Counted from the first letter of the stretch, positions 1 to 8,783 are shown. The stretch is 64,000 nucleotides of DNA from Fimbriimonas sp. (GCA_029866005.1 JARXAE010000003.1:302895-366894), one strand, 5' to 3'. Notes: generated from the letters alone by a model not told the origin. Translations and numbers: made by a program.

Positions 1-35
1 TCATTTGAAATTGCACAGAGCCCGCTACCGCTTCG

Positions 36-326
36 TTAAGCTTCCTCGTTGCGAAGTCGCCGCTCGAACCAGAACGCTCCAAACGGCACATTCCCCGCCA
101 CGAAACCGAGGATCAGCTTGCTCAAAGGCCACTTGTCGGCAATCCAAACCCGAACCAAAGCAAGCAAGAAGACTAAGAACAGAATCCCATGAGCCATCCC
201 GACCGGCTTAATCAGCACCGGATTCCCCACCAAATACTTCATCGGCATCGCGACCAAAAACAGCAAGAGTGCCGAGCACCCTTCCGCCAACGAAACCTTC
301 CGAAACATCTCTAAAGCCGACACCAA
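36..326 (-). CDS. DUF3817-family small integral membrane protein
   Basis: A 96-residue protein of unknown function matching the DUF3817 pattern: a short N-terminus with FRKVSLAEG, then three predicted membrane helices (about residues 14-31, 45-63 and 69-88) and a charged C-terminus. The motifs AMPMKYL and PVGMAHG are typical of the family. No enzymatic residues are evident. The start is uncertain: TTG at 326, GTG at 323 and ATG at 308 are all in frame and none has a clear ribosome binding site; family length favours one of the first two. It points away from the tmRNA gene and appears to be a single-gene unit. Confidence 0.8.
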   Translation of the reverse strand: MVSALEMFRKVSLAEGCSALLLFLVAMPMKYLVGNPVLIKPVGMAHGILFLVFLLALVRVWIADKWPLSKLILGFVAGNVPFGAFWFERRLRNEEA

Positions 327-401
327 ACCAGTTTACTGGAACCGAAAACCGGAAACCGAGAACCCCAGCCCCCAAACGAGCGTCATACTATGTAGACAAC
401 T

Positions 402-754
402 GGGGGCGTCAGGGTTCGACAGGACCGAAGCGACTCATCGTTGCGAGCCGTGGATTCTCGTTGGCCACGTAAAAAACGAGTAAAAAATAACTGCAAACAA
501 TAACTTTGCATTCGCAGCCTAAGTGCCGCGCATGAGCCAGTTCTGAGCCAGTAAGAACTGATCCTCGTGTAGCCAAATCTGGATCGCTAGGGCGAGCTTC
601 TGTTCGTAGTAGACCCGGCTAAAAATAATCGGACTAAGGGTGCGCTAGGCGGTCTCGGCAGAGGCGCATCTCGAAAATTCAAACTGAGAAGACGCTCGTG
701 GTAATGCTGGGAAGGCGGTTTTGGAAGGGAGTTCAATTCTCCCCGCCTCCACCA
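402..754 (+). ncRNA. ssrA: tmRNA (transfer-messenger RNA)
   Basis: Rescues stalled ribosomes and tags truncated proteins for proteolysis. The 5' end GGGGGCG pairs with CGCCUCC at 744-750 (one G-U) to give the seven-pair acceptor stem, followed by discriminator A751 and a genome-encoded CCA (752-754). The 5' part has the conserved GUCAGGGUUCGAC segment and the 3' part a T-arm with GGGAG/CUCCC enclosing UUCAAUU. It is a one-piece molecule of 353 nt, a normal length. SmpB is not in the window. Confidence 0.97.
493..522 (+). other. tmRNA proteolysis tag reading frame
   Basis: The internal reading frame of tmRNA starts at the resume codon GCA (493) and reads ANNNFAFAA followed by TAA (520-522). 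The C-terminal Ala-Ala fits recognition by ClpXP-type proteases. The common penultimate Leu-Ala-Ala is replaced by Phe-Ala-Ala. Confidence 0.9.
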
Positions 755-1073
755 GTCTCATTTGTTAGGTCTTTCGCCGAATCACGAACTTCTCCGCCAG
801 ACACGGCGTTGGAACTAATGTGAAACAAACCGCCAAGCGTGTTCGAGTGTCATTGGATTCTCCTTCTGCTCGGAAGGAAATGATTCTGCCTTTTTTCGTG
901 GTTCCCGAAGCCGGAGATGACATCATCCTGTTCGGCTCGCACTGGGACGTGCAAGCGCGAGACACCACCAAAACCCCTGACGATCAGGGCTGCAGCCACA
1001 CTATCAAGCTACGGTCCGCGAGCTGATCAAGCTCACGTCTTCCTCAGTTCTCTTCTGAATCTGGGGCCGCTGC
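755..1073. other. Gene-poor spacer after tmRNA
   Basis: No convincing gene. A 68-codon open frame at 820-1026 (plus, GTG start) has no ribosome binding site or leaderless promoter and ends in low-quality sequence. Its middle (LPFFVVPE..DDIILFG) faintly resembles a retropepsin-like fold, so a decayed fragment is possible. The 3' end of tmRNA is a common integration site, but I see no repeated 3' tmRNA segment here. Confidence 0.5.
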
Positions 1074-2147
1074 TTACAGCAATGCGAGAAGCTTCTGATG
1101 CTCTTCAGCCGTGTGCATTGGGAAGTTCGCTACTCGGATGTTATGGTCCTTCAACTCGCCGTAACATGCCCCGGTATATATCCCGTGCTCTCTCTCCAGC
1201 CGAGCCCGAAGCTCGTTCGCATCTTCCTGAACGTTGACCGCGAACAGAGTTGGTGACTTGTATCGATCACTCGTGACCATGCGCTTCGCACTCGTCTTCT
1301 CAAGAGCCGCATAAAACGCCGCCGCCCGCTCTTCAATCCCCGCTCGGAGAACATCGAGCCCAATCGACTGGTACTTCGCCGCGCACTTGTTCAGCAAGTA
1401 AATCGCCAAAACGTTCGGCGTCTCCGCCGTCATCGACTTCTCCGCAAACGTTTGAACCCGAGAGAACGCGTGGAACGAGCCAATGCTTTGGGTCTTCTCA
1501 AGCTGCCGCGATCGCTCCATCGCCCGCTCACTCACCACCACAACGCTCAAACCAGCCGTCGAGTGGAAGCCCTTCTGGACCGAGAACATACAAACATCAA
1601 CCAAACTCCAATCGAGTTGGCAGTGAGGCATCGCCGACACACAATCCACCATCAAGAGTTTCTCCGGGTACTTGCGACCAAGAGCATGAATCTGCTCTTC
1701 AGGAATCCAAAGGCCGATGCTCGTCTCGTTGTTGACAACGCAAATCGCCTCTGCCGTCTCCGGAACTTCAACGGCGGAAAAGTCGCCATCAAACTTGTGA
1801 TCATAGTCCCATCGCACCGCATTCCGGCCCAGCCATCCGGTGTACTGGTGCCAGCGCATCGCAAACTCGCCGCCGACCATGTGGAAAGACTCCTTAGCCG
1901 TCAAGCACTCCATCCCCCGCTCCCACGCCTCGTTGCTCGAGTTCATGAAGATAACGTGGTGGGTGTCCGGAAGCTTCAAAAGATCCCGAATCCGATCCCG
2001 AGTCTCGTCAAAAAGGTTAAAGAACCATTTACTCCGGTGGCTCTGCCAAACCGCGCCTTCGGCAACAGCTTCCTGAAGCCACTGACCCATCTCAGGGTGA
2101 ACTTTTGTCGGACCGGGAGCGAGAACGGTTGGAGTCATGGTGATCAT
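1074..2147 (-). CDS. serC: Class V aminotransferase, probable phosphoserine aminotransferase
   Basis: PLP-dependent class V (SerC / alanine-glyoxylate type) aminotransferase of 357 residues. Visible features: PGPT near residue 11, VNNETSIG near 139, the PLP-ring Asp in VDCVSA (D168) and the Schiff-base Lys in SVQKGFHS (K192). Aminotransferases of this fold include phosphoserine, serine-glyoxylate and alanine-glyoxylate enzymes. The phosphoserine role is inferred from the position 56 bp downstream of the SerB-SerA fusion gene on the same strand, which would complete serine synthesis from 3-phosphoglycerate. ATG at 2147 or 2138 are both possible. A GGCAAG...CTTGCC hairpin (2159-2177) lies in the gap upstream. 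Confidence 0.82.
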   Translation of the reverse strand: MITMTPTVLAPGPTKVHPEMGQWLQEAVAEGAVWQSHRSKWFFNLFDETRDRIRDLLKLPDTHHVIFMNSSNEAWERGMECLTAKESFHMVGGEFAMRWHQYTGWLGRNAVRWDYDHKFDGDFSAVEVPETAEAICVVNNETSIGLWIPEEQIHALGRKYPEKLLMVDCVSAMPHCQLDWSLVDVCMFSVQKGFHSTAGLSVVVVSERAMERSRQLEKTQSIGSFHAFSRVQTFAEKSMTAETPNVLAIYLLNKCAAKYQSIGLDVLRAGIEERAAAFYAALEKTSAKRMVTSDRYKSPTLFAVNVQEDANELRARLEREHGIYTGACYGELKDHNIRVANFPMHTAEEHQKLLALL

Positions 2148-2203
2148 TTTCTGGTTAAGGCAAGCTCAAGTCTTGCCCCAATCAATTCTACGAAGTATAT
2201 CTC

Positions 2204-4093
2204 CTACGGATTCAAAACCCTGAGTTTGATCGTCTCCGGAACCTCGCGAATCTCCGCCAGCAGCTCGTCCGAAACCTTATCCGCAATATCCGTCACCAGG
2301 TATCCCACCTGGTCCCGGGTCTTCAGGTTCTGCCCAACAATATTCACTCCGTGACGAGCAAAAATCGCCGACACCGAAGCCACGATCCCTGGCACATTCC
2401 GGTGAACATGCAGAATCCGCATCCCCTTCTGAATCGGCGGCAGATACAAATCTGGCAGCGAAACCGACCCCAGCGTCTCACCTTGCGCCACAAACTTTCG
2501 TAGTCGTGCAGAGACGTAAGCTGCAATGTTCCGCTGAGCTTCCTCGGTGCTGCCCGCGATATGAGGAGTCAAAATCACGTTTGGCAAGCCGCGCAGGACC
2601 GATTCAAACGGCTCGTCATTCGACTTCGGCTCAGAAGGGAAGACATCGATCCCCGCCCCACCAACTTTTCCAGAGAGCACTGCATCGCGCAGAGCCGAGT
2701 AATCCACAACTGAGCCCCGCGACAGGTTCAAGAAAATGACCCCATCCTTCATCATTTCGAACTCCTTCTTGCTGATCAAGTTCTTGTTCGTAGCCCGCCC
2801 ATCAAAGTGAACGCTGATAACATCCGACTGCTTCAGCAGGTCGTGCAACGACTGAATCCGCTGAGCCTTGCCGTGCGATAGCTTCTCGGCGATGTCGTAA
2901 TAGATGACCTCAAGCCCAACGCTTTCTGCCAGAACGCTCAACTGAGACCCAATATTCCCGTACCCAATGATCCCGAGCTTCTTTCCGCGAATCTCATGAG
3001 CACCAACCGCCGATTTAGTCCATTTGCCTTCGTGCAAAGCCGTCGAGTGAGCAAACACTCGGCGCATCAAGACCATCGCCTCGCCCAACGCCAGCTCGAC
3101 TACGCTCCGAGTGTTACTAAACGGCGCATTGAACACCGCAACTCCGCGAGCCGCTGCCGCCGCCGAATCCACATGATCCGTCCCAACGCTAAAAACGCCA
3201 ATCGCCATCAACCGCTTCCCGGCCTGAATCACCCGCGCTGGAATCTTCGTCCGAGTCCGAACTCCGATGATCGAAACGTCCTTGATCCGCTTGACCAGCT
3301 CCTCCTCGCTCAACTTCTCCTTAACCTGCTCAACCCGGTACCCCTCGGCGGCAAGGCTTTCCGCCGCATCCGAGTCAATCGAATCCAAAAGCAGAATATT
3401 GATCTTCGACCGAGGGAAGCTATACCGAGTCGGCAAATCCGACTCCGCCAACACCTCATCAATTCCGTAAACCACCGAGTCTGCCTTCGCCGCAACCGCC
3501 TCCCGATAAACTGTCTCCGCGTAGCAGAAGAACCGCGAAGCCGCCCCCGCTTCCCTTATCTGGTAGTCAGTGAAGCCATCTCCCACGACCCACTTCGGAC
3601 CCTCGTAAGCAATCGACTCCACCACCGGAATCTTCCCCCCGGCTTGCGACAAAGGATTCTGATCATCAAACCCAATGATCTTCCCGTCCTCATCAAACAA
3701 GAATGAGTTCGCATAAACCCGAGTGTTCGGAATATCCAAAAGTGCCGCAATCGGCGCCACAAACTCTGCGAACCCCCCCGTCACGACATAGAGTCGATCC
3801 GCAACCGCCTTCAATTGCTTCTTATGCGCCGAAAAACTCGGCGAGAGAGACTTCTTGAGCTTCTTGGCCAGCGTCTCTAGATGCCCCTGGTTCGCGTCCA
3901 GAAGCCGAACCCGTTCCGCCAAAGACTCCCGGAAGCCAAGCTTCCCCTCCATCCCTAGCTTCGTCAGCTCCTCAATCCGAGCCAGCCGCTCATCGCGTTC
4001 CGTGTGCTTAGCCAGCGAAATCTCCGCAAGGGCATCGAGCGATTCAACGGTGACAATCGTGCTGTCAAAATCCAAAATTAGGATGGGCTTCAT
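2204..4093 (-). CDS. Fused phosphoserine phosphatase / D-3-phosphoglycerate dehydrogenase
   Basis: A 629-residue two-enzyme fusion for serine synthesis. Residues 1-225 form a HAD phosphatase like SerB: DFDST with catalytic D8 and D10, VVTGG (T105), K167 and GDGFTD (D172, D176). Residues about 230-550 are a 3-phosphoglycerate dehydrogenase: NAD motif GYGNIG at 377-382, substrate region with RTRT near 279, and PHIAGST with the catalytic His. Residues about 555-629 are a C-terminal ACT domain (MRILHVHRNVPG), which in SerA binds serine for feedback inhibition. Normally the first and third pathway steps are separate proteins; here both are joined and the second-step gene (serC) lies just downstream. 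Start ATG follows a short divergent promoter region shared with the deacetylase gene. Confidence 0.95.
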   Translation of the reverse strand: MKPILILDFDSTIVTVESLDALAEISLAKHTERDERLARIEELTKLGMEGKLGFRESLAERVRLLDANQGHLETLAKKLKKSLSPSFSAHKKQLKAVADRLYVVTGGFAEFVAPIAALLDIPNTRVYANSFLFDEDGKIIGFDDQNPLSQAGGKIPVVESIAYEGPKWVVGDGFTDYQIREAGAASRFFCYAETVYREAVAAKADSVVYGIDEVLAESDLPTRYSFPRSKINILLLDSIDSDAAESLAAEGYRVEQVKEKLSEEELVKRIKDVSIIGVRTRTKIPARVIQAGKRLMAIGVFSVGTDHVDSAAAAARGVAVFNAPFSNTRSVVELALGEAMVLMRRVFAHSTALHEGKWTKSAVGAHEIRGKKLGIIGYGNIGSQLSVLAESVGLEVIYYDIAEKLSHGKAQRIQSLHDLLKQSDVISVHFDGRATNKNLISKKEFEMMKDGVIFLNLSRGSVVDYSALRDAVLSGKVGGAGIDVFPSEPKSNDEPFESVLRGLPNVILTPHIAGSTEEAQRNIAAYVSARLRKFVAQGETLGSVSLPDLYLPPIQKGMRILHVHRNVPGIVASVSAIFARHGVNIVGQNLKTRDQVGYLVTDIADKVSDELLAEIREVPETIKLRVLNP

Positions 4094-4170
4094 GGGTCAT
4101 GTCGACGCCCAGCCCCATTGCTTTTCGTCTGGCTCTCAGGTTACCGGAACCAGTCAAACCCAACATAGGT

Positions 4171-4176
4171 TAGGAT
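4171..4176 (+). promoter_or_regulatory. -10 element, leaderless promoter of the PIG-L gene
   Basis: TAGGAT followed by six bases and the ATG at 4183, so transcription should begin at or next to the start codon. No ribosome binding site is present. Confidence 0.5.
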
Positions 4177-4182
4177 AGAGCA

Positions 4183-4998
4183 ATGAAGCGCAAGGTGCCC
4201 ATTTGGAAGCGGATCGTCCGATCCAGCCTCATGTTATTAGGCATCGTCGGCGGACTCTATGCCTGGAACCCCCAGCGCCTCCACTACTTCGCCAAGCCCG
4301 TCACCCTCCCGAAAACCGACCCCGAATCCGCAAACCTCTTTAAGAAGGGAAACCGAGTCACCGTAGTCGTCGGTCACCCAGATGACGCCGAATTCTTCAT
4401 CTCCGGCACCTTGCTCAAACTCCACCAAGCCGGAGCTGCAATCACCCTCATCGTCGTCACCGACGGCGACAAAAGCTACTACCCCTGGTTCCTCACCAAC
4501 GCCGAAGAGAACCGAAAAGTCCGCCGCGCCGAACAAGAAGAAGCCTCCAAAGCCTATGGCGGAAAAGTCGTCTTCCTAGGTGGCCCCGATGGCCGCTACG
4601 ACCCTGACGAAAAAGAACTCCGGGCCAAACTCCTTGCTGCCATAAAGGAGTCCAAACCTGACTACCTGCTCTCATTCGACGACGAGTACGTCCTCAAAGT
4701 CCAACACCGCGACCACGAAAACTCCGGCCGCGCCACGCGCGAACTCGCCCCCCAAACCGGCACCAAATGGCTCCTCCTCTTCGCCACCTACGCCCCCACT
4801 TACTGGGTCGACACCAGCGGAACCTGGGACAAACGCGCCCAGCTCCTCGCTGTCCACAAAAGCCAGTTTTACGGCGAAAAGCTCAGCCTCATCCAAGGCA
4901 CCGTCCTCGACAAAGCCCTCAGCGAAGGCGAGAGGATCGGCAAAGAGACCGCCGAAAGCTTCCGCGCTATTCCGCTGGATCGGTCACCCGCTCGATAA
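4183..4998 (+). CDS. PIG-L / LmbE-family deacetylase, membrane-anchored
   Basis: Zinc-dependent N-deacetylase family protein of 271 residues acting on an N-acetylated sugar or related small molecule; the substrate cannot be read from sequence. A single membrane segment (about 12-28) after basic residues suggests an anchor with the catalytic domain outside the cytoplasm. Zinc and catalytic motifs are clear: GHPDDAE (H65, D67, D68) and QHRDHENSG (H175, D177, H178). VVVTDGD (about 90-96) is the usual third family motif. The 3' end overlaps the convergent photolyase-like gene by 32 bp. Confidence 0.9.
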   Translation: MKRKVPIWKRIVRSSLMLLGIVGGLYAWNPQRLHYFAKPVTLPKTDPESANLFKKGNRVTVVVGHPDDAEFFISGTLLKLHQAGAAITLIVVTDGDKSYYPWFLTNAEENRKVRRAEQEEASKAYGGKVVFLGGPDGRYDPDEKELRAKLLAAIKESKPDYLLSFDDEYVLKVQHRDHENSGRATRELAPQTGTKWLLLFATYAPTYWVDTSGTWDKRAQLLAVHKSQFYGEKLSLIQGTVLDKALSEGERIGKETAESFRAIPLDRSPAR

Positions 4999-6430
4999 AC
5001 CGATCCGCCGCCCCAAAAATCCGCTCCCGTCGCGCAGGCTCCAGCCGACCCAACCCGCCTACCATCATGCTCATCCGGTGGTTCGACGCAAAGAAGTCCA
5101 AGTGCCGATCAATGAACCGCCAATACAGCCCATCCCAAACGTCGCACCACTCGCCCTTCGGGTAGTCCGACATCTTCAGAATATACGCCGACCCACTCAG
5201 ATAAGGCTTTGTCGCAAAAATGCCCCCATCCGCAAACTGGCTCATCCCCAGCACGTTCGGCGCCATCACCCAATCCGCCGAGTCGATGAACATCTCCATG
5301 AACCACCGATAGCTCTCTTGCGGGTCCACCTCGCACATCAGCATCGCCGACCCCAGCACCATCAGCCGCTCGATGTGGTGGCAATAAGCATGCTTCGCCG
5401 TCCGCTTGATCACCGTATCCAAAGGCAAAAGCCCGGTCGTCCCGTCGTACCAGCACGCCTTCAACTTCCGCCGATGCTCAAAAAAATTCGGCTCCGCGTC
5501 GTACCGAACCTGATTCTCCCGCCCGATCCAAAAGATGAATTCGCGCCACCCAACCACCTGCCGCACAAACCCCTCAAGCGAGTTCAAAGGAATCCCCTTA
5601 CAATGAAGAGCCTCCGAAACAACCTGAGCCGGAGTCAACAATCCCGTGTTCAAATACGGCGTCAAAACGCTATGAAAAAGCGTCCGCTCGCGCTGCGGAA
5701 TCGCGTCCTCATAATCCCCAAACCTCTCCAGCCGCTCCGCCAAAAACTCCGCCAAAGCCGCCCGAGTATCCCCATGGGTCACCCCATACCGAAACTCCGA
5801 AGCCTTCCCCGGATGCGAACCGAACAACCCAGAAACCTCCGAAATCACCTGCCGAGTGACCGAATCCGGCTCAAATCCACCCACTGACGGCGGCAAAACC
5901 GACTTCGGCAACGCCTTCCGGTTCTCCTCGTCAAAGCTCCACTTCCCGCCCGTCGGCTGGCCGTCCTCCATCAAAATCCCCAATCGCCGCCGCTGTGCCT
6001 GATAGAAATCACCCATCAACCGCCGCTTCGATCGACCCGCATACGCTTCCCAATCCGACAAAGAAGTCAAGAACATCGGGTTCGGAACCACCACCAACTC
6101 CACACCACTAGCCGCCGCCCAAGGCCGCAAAACGTCCCGCAAAAAGAACGCATCCGCGGGCTCATAAACCCAAACCTTCTGCGGAGCCAACCCAGAAAGC
6201 CGCTCCATCATCGACCCGTTCTGCTCGGTGATCGTCGAATACAAAACCTCCCGATCAACCGAAGCCGCAAAGTGCCGCATCGCCGAGAAAAACAGCACCA
6301 ACTTCTGCTGATGATGCCGCCACCGAGTCGCCAGCCCCACATCCTCGTGCATCACCACCGGAACCCCCAAAGGCATCCCCGGAAGCCCATCAAAGAGCTG
6401 ATCCCCCAGCACCAAAATCAACTCTTTCAT
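4967..6430 (-). CDS. Cryptochrome/photolyase-related protein, PhrB (FeS-BCP) type, lacking Fe-S cysteines
   Basis: A 487-residue protein of the prokaryotic (6-4) photolyase / FeS-BCP family. The N-terminal alpha/beta domain starts MKELILVLGDQL; the C-terminal FAD domain has HAYCHHIERLMVLG, VMAPNVLGMSQFADGG and the run KMSDYPKGEWCDVWDGLYW. Characterised members hold a 4Fe-4S cluster with four Cys, three of them between the KMSDY and LYW motifs. Here that stretch is shortened and has one Cys, and the fourth position (GTTGLLPLD region) has none. FAD-dependent DNA repair or light sensing therefore remains likely but cluster-free. The ATG at 6430 is preferred; a TTG at 6451 is also in frame. It follows dinB closely on the same strand, so the two may be co-transcribed as DNA-damage genes. 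Confidence 0.9.
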   Translation of the reverse strand: MKELILVLGDQLFDGLPGMPLGVPVVMHEDVGLATRWRHHQQKLVLFFSAMRHFAASVDREVLYSTITEQNGSMMERLSGLAPQKVWVYEPADAFFLRDVLRPWAAASGVELVVVPNPMFLTSLSDWEAYAGRSKRRLMGDFYQAQRRRLGILMEDGQPTGGKWSFDEENRKALPKSVLPPSVGGFEPDSVTRQVISEVSGLFGSHPGKASEFRYGVTHGDTRAALAEFLAERLERFGDYEDAIPQRERTLFHSVLTPYLNTGLLTPAQVVSEALHCKGIPLNSLEGFVRQVVGWREFIFWIGRENQVRYDAEPNFFEHRRKLKACWYDGTTGLLPLDTVIKRTAKHAYCHHIERLMVLGSAMLMCEVDPQESYRWFMEMFIDSADWVMAPNVLGMSQFADGGIFATKPYLSGSAYILKMSDYPKGEWCDVWDGLYWRFIDRHLDFFASNHRMSMMVGGLGRLEPARRERIFGAADRFIERVTDPAE

Positions 6431-6457
6431 CGAACCTGTACTACGAGTCAAGCAAAA

Positions 6458-7771
6458 CTATCGTGCCACCCCGCGCCAAGTATCCAGCCGCTCCCCACCC
6501 ATATAACTCTCAATGTCAAAAGCGTGGTCATCCGCCCCCTCCACAAAAAGCTCCACTTTCTGAAACGCAATCCTTTCCTCCGCTGAATGCCGCCCCTGCC
6601 CCATCCCGCCCACAAAAACCGAATGCTTCCCAAACCGGTGGTTCATCTTGTCCACCGCATGGCTAAACTCCGCCCGCTCCGGAGTCTGGTCGAAAAGCGA
6701 AGGAGTCACATATTCCGGCCGCAACAGCCCCGTAAACACAATCCCCACCTGCAACGGCCGCTCAAAATCCGCCGACGGCCACTCCGAAGCAATCAGCGAA
6801 GTCACCGTCACCGAGTCCTGACAAGGCGGCACCGGCACGGTCACCTTCCAAGAGCGACGCATCCCCTTCACATATATCCCCATGTGCGTCGCCCAAAGGT
6901 TCGACTGCCGCAATCGCGCACAAGCCTTATGCGCCAACCGCATCATCACTTCCCGAGCGCCTTCCTCGGTTCGTAAGTCCGGCGGCAAAACGTGCGAATG
7001 CGACAACGACTGATCCTGTCGGGTCTCGTAATCCACCTCGTACCCATGCAAATTGAACCAGTACCGCTCCCCACAAACCGACCCAAACGCCCGCCGCATC
7101 TCTTCCGGCGATAGCGCCAACAATTGCCGCGAAGAAAACACCCCGGCCGCATTCAGCCGCGCCTTCATCCGCTTGTTAATCCCGCAAAAATCGGTCAGCT
7201 TCAGCTCATACAGCCGTGAGGGAATATCGTCGGCGGTCAAAATCACCAGCCCGTCCGGCTTCATCATGTCCGTCGCCGTCTTCGCCAAAAAGTGGTTCGT
7301 CGCAATCCCAAACGAAGCCGTCATGCACTCGCCGACGTTCTCCCGAATCGCCTTCTTCATCTTCAGCGCAAGCTCCCGCGCCACCGCCGGAGGAGCCTCG
7401 GTCTCCAACAACCGAAACCGCATCTCATCGATCGAACACACCTTGTCCACCGGCAGAACCGACTCGCAAACCTCGACAATCCGCTTGTGAAACGCCGTGT
7501 AAGCCGCGTGATTCCCCTTCACAATCACCACGTCCGGGCAAAGCTGTCTCGCCAGCCCAATGTTGGTGCCGGTCTTGATCCCAAACCGTTTCGCCTCATA
7601 AGAAGCCGCAATCGCCGAAGTGTTATCCCCCGCCGTCGGAGCCACAATCAAGGGCCGCCCCCGCAACGACGGATCCAACTGCTGCTCGCACGAGGCAAAG
7701 TAAGCATTCAGGTCCATAAACATCGACTTAAGCCGACTAGGAGGCGATATAGGTAGATATTGTTCTACCAT
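6458..7771 (-). CDS. dinB: Y-family translesion DNA polymerase (DinB/Pol IV type)
   Basis: A 437-residue low-fidelity polymerase that copies past DNA lesions. Catalytic metal ligands are visible: D20 in MDLNAYFASCEQ and D115-E116 in SIDEMRF. The palm and fingers (1-230) include the thumb helix-hairpin-helix region (FCGINKRMKARLNAAGV). The C-terminal little-finger domain (about 245-400) is diverged from classical Pol IV, with an extra tail and no clear beta-clamp motif. The promoter is leaderless. Its first 147 codons are repeated at 10163-10605. ATG at 7771 is fixed by the -10 element. Confidence 0.94.
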   Translation of the reverse strand: MVEQYLPISPPSRLKSMFMDLNAYFASCEQQLDPSLRGRPLIVAPTAGDNTSAIAASYEAKRFGIKTGTNIGLARQLCPDVVIVKGNHAAYTAFHKRIVEVCESVLPVDKVCSIDEMRFRLLETEAPPAVARELALKMKKAIRENVGECMTASFGIATNHFLAKTATDMMKPDGLVILTADDIPSRLYELKLTDFCGINKRMKARLNAAGVFSSRQLLALSPEEMRRAFGSVCGERYWFNLHGYEVDYETRQDQSLSHSHVLPPDLRTEEGAREVMMRLAHKACARLRQSNLWATHMGIYVKGMRRSWKVTVPVPPCQDSVTVTSLIASEWPSADFERPLQVGIVFTGLLRPEYVTPSLFDQTPERAEFSHAVDKMNHRFGKHSVFVGGMGQGRHSAEERIAFQKVELFVEGADDHAFDIESYMGGERLDTWRGVAR

Positions 7772-7777
7772 AAGTTA

Positions 7778-7783
7778 ATTATA
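7778..7783 (-). promoter_or_regulatory. -10 element TATAAT, leaderless promoter of dinB
   Basis: On the minus strand a perfect TATAAT sits six bases before the dinB ATG. The same arrangement recurs before the truncated copy at 10605. No obvious -35 or LexA-like box is conserved between the two. Confidence 0.65.
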
Positions 7784-7799
7784 CGCCCTTTTGGAGTGT

Positions 7800-7850
7800 G
7801 ATGCCTCCACAGTGCGTGTCCGGTGTCAAGACACCGGATCTCGTGGCATC
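7800..7850. terminator. Nested hairpin at the end of cassette A
   Basis: A perfect palindrome (7819-7838, TCCGGTGTC/GACACCGGA) lies inside an outer stem GATGCC/GGCATC (7800-7805 with 7845-7850). It begins at the stop codon of the lipoprotein gene and would end the minus-strand cassette transcript before dinB. There is no T-run, so intrinsic termination is uncertain. Confidence 0.5.
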
Positions 7851-8196
7851 AAAGCTCCATTGGCGTCGGTTCCTCATCTATTGGCTTCTTCGTACAACAA
7901 GGAGTGACTGAGTCGTAAACAAAGGTGGGATTCTTGTAGCAGTTCACACCCGTTATCGAGTTCGAAAAAAGGTCCGCAGTCACTTTCATTCGCTTCATGG
8001 TTCCGTTCTTGCATGTGTTCATCTTGTCGCAACAGACCCAAGCGATTTCTTTGATACGCTGACCACTTCCAACCGAGCCCTTACACTCGTAGACTGTTTT
8101 CTTGCCTACAGTTGGGTCGCAAGCGGAGATTGCCAGAGAGATGGCTGCGAAGGACACAATTGCTGTTCCTAAGATTCTTTGCTTTTTTGTTTTCAT
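7849..8196 (-). CDS. Cassette A: cysteine-rich lipoprotein
   Basis: A 115-residue exported protein I do not recognise. Basic N-terminus, hydrophobic segment and a lipobox-like ISAC give a probable lipid-modified Cys26. The mature part has seven more cysteines, including two CC pairs. All eight cysteine positions and the tail motif EEPTP are kept in the paralogue at 10813-11160 although only about half of the other residues are. This suggests a small disulfide-stabilised surface or periplasmic protein. It is the last gene of the four-gene cassette, 11 bp after the prepilin-like gene. Confidence 0.8.
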   Translation of the reverse strand: MKTKKQRILGTAIVSFAAISLAISACDPTVGKKTVYECKGSVGSGQRIKEIAWVCCDKMNTCKNGTMKRMKVTADLFSNSITGVNCYKNPTFVYDSVTPCCTKKPIDEEPTPMEL

Positions 8197-8207
8197 GGGT
8201 TCATTTC

Positions 8208-8783
8208 CTAGTAGTTAACGTCGAGAAAATCCGATTCAGCACGAGGGCATGGCCAAAGCGTTGGGAGAGCATTGGTGAGACGGGAATCGATCTGTTCCTT
8301 ACTCAGACTTTCAAACTTGCCGTTTTCTCGCACGATCAAAAGGTAGCTGCCTAGACCTCGATATTGTTGTACCACTGAACGATGATTCCGATCCTGCACG
8401 AGCGGGAAATCGCCCTGCCGTGTCTCACGGCACCTCTCGTAGTAATCAAAGTCATTCTTCATCCCCATTCTTAGGAGTAAATCGTGATAGCCATAAAGAG
8501 CGTACTCTGAATCTTGTTCCGATCCAGACGTGCAAACAGGTTTCGTCCCCCCGAGGTACGAGTCGTAAAGGATCGTCGGATTACTTCGAAGCGGATAAGT
8601 TTCAAAGTCGGCTTGATACAATTTAGCAGCAGCATAGAGTTGCCGCATATTCGAAATGTCAACCGTGGTTTTTGCTTTAGATTTTACTCCGACTAATGCG
8701 GGTGACAAAAACGCTACCACAATCGAGATAACAACCAGACAGACCAACAATTCGGTCAGCGAAGCTCCTCGTCTGCGACTCAT
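8208..8783 (-). CDS. Cassette A: prepilin-like protein
   Basis: A 191-residue protein with a type IV prepilin / pseudopilin N-terminus: RRRG, then ASLTELLV with Glu at +5 after the expected cleavage at Gly, followed by a hydrophobic helix ending at LSPALVGVKSKA. The rest resembles the soluble head of DUF1559/type II pseudopilin proteins of Planctomycetes-like bacteria, with an HxxH-free, Cys-containing head (KPVC, ERCRE, WPCP). The likely product is a minor pilin or pilin-like export component. The ATG overlaps the stop of the membrane-protein gene (ATGA), indicating translational coupling. The prepilin peptidase is not nearby. Confidence 0.87.
   Translation of the reverse strand: MSRRRGASLTELLVCLVVISIVVAFLSPALVGVKSKAKTTVDISNMRQLYAAAKLYQADFETYPLRSNPTILYDSYLGGTKPVCTSGSEQDSEYALYGYHDLLLRMGMKNDFDYYERCRETRQGDFPLVQDRNHRSVVQQYRGLGSYLLIVRENGKFESLSKEQIDSRLTNALPTLWPCPRAESDFLDVNY

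Noticed and set aside
820..1026. 68-codon frame after tmRNA, faintly retropepsin-like
   Set aside because: No start signals, short, and the resemblance rests on a dozen residues; kept only as a note on the spacer.
755..1073. Possible integration site downstream of tmRNA
   Set aside because: No repeated tmRNA 3' end, integrase or element boundary was found.
1452..2354. 300-codon plus-strand frame
   Set aside because: Antisense to serC and the SerB-SerA gene; His/Arg-rich shadow sequence without family features.
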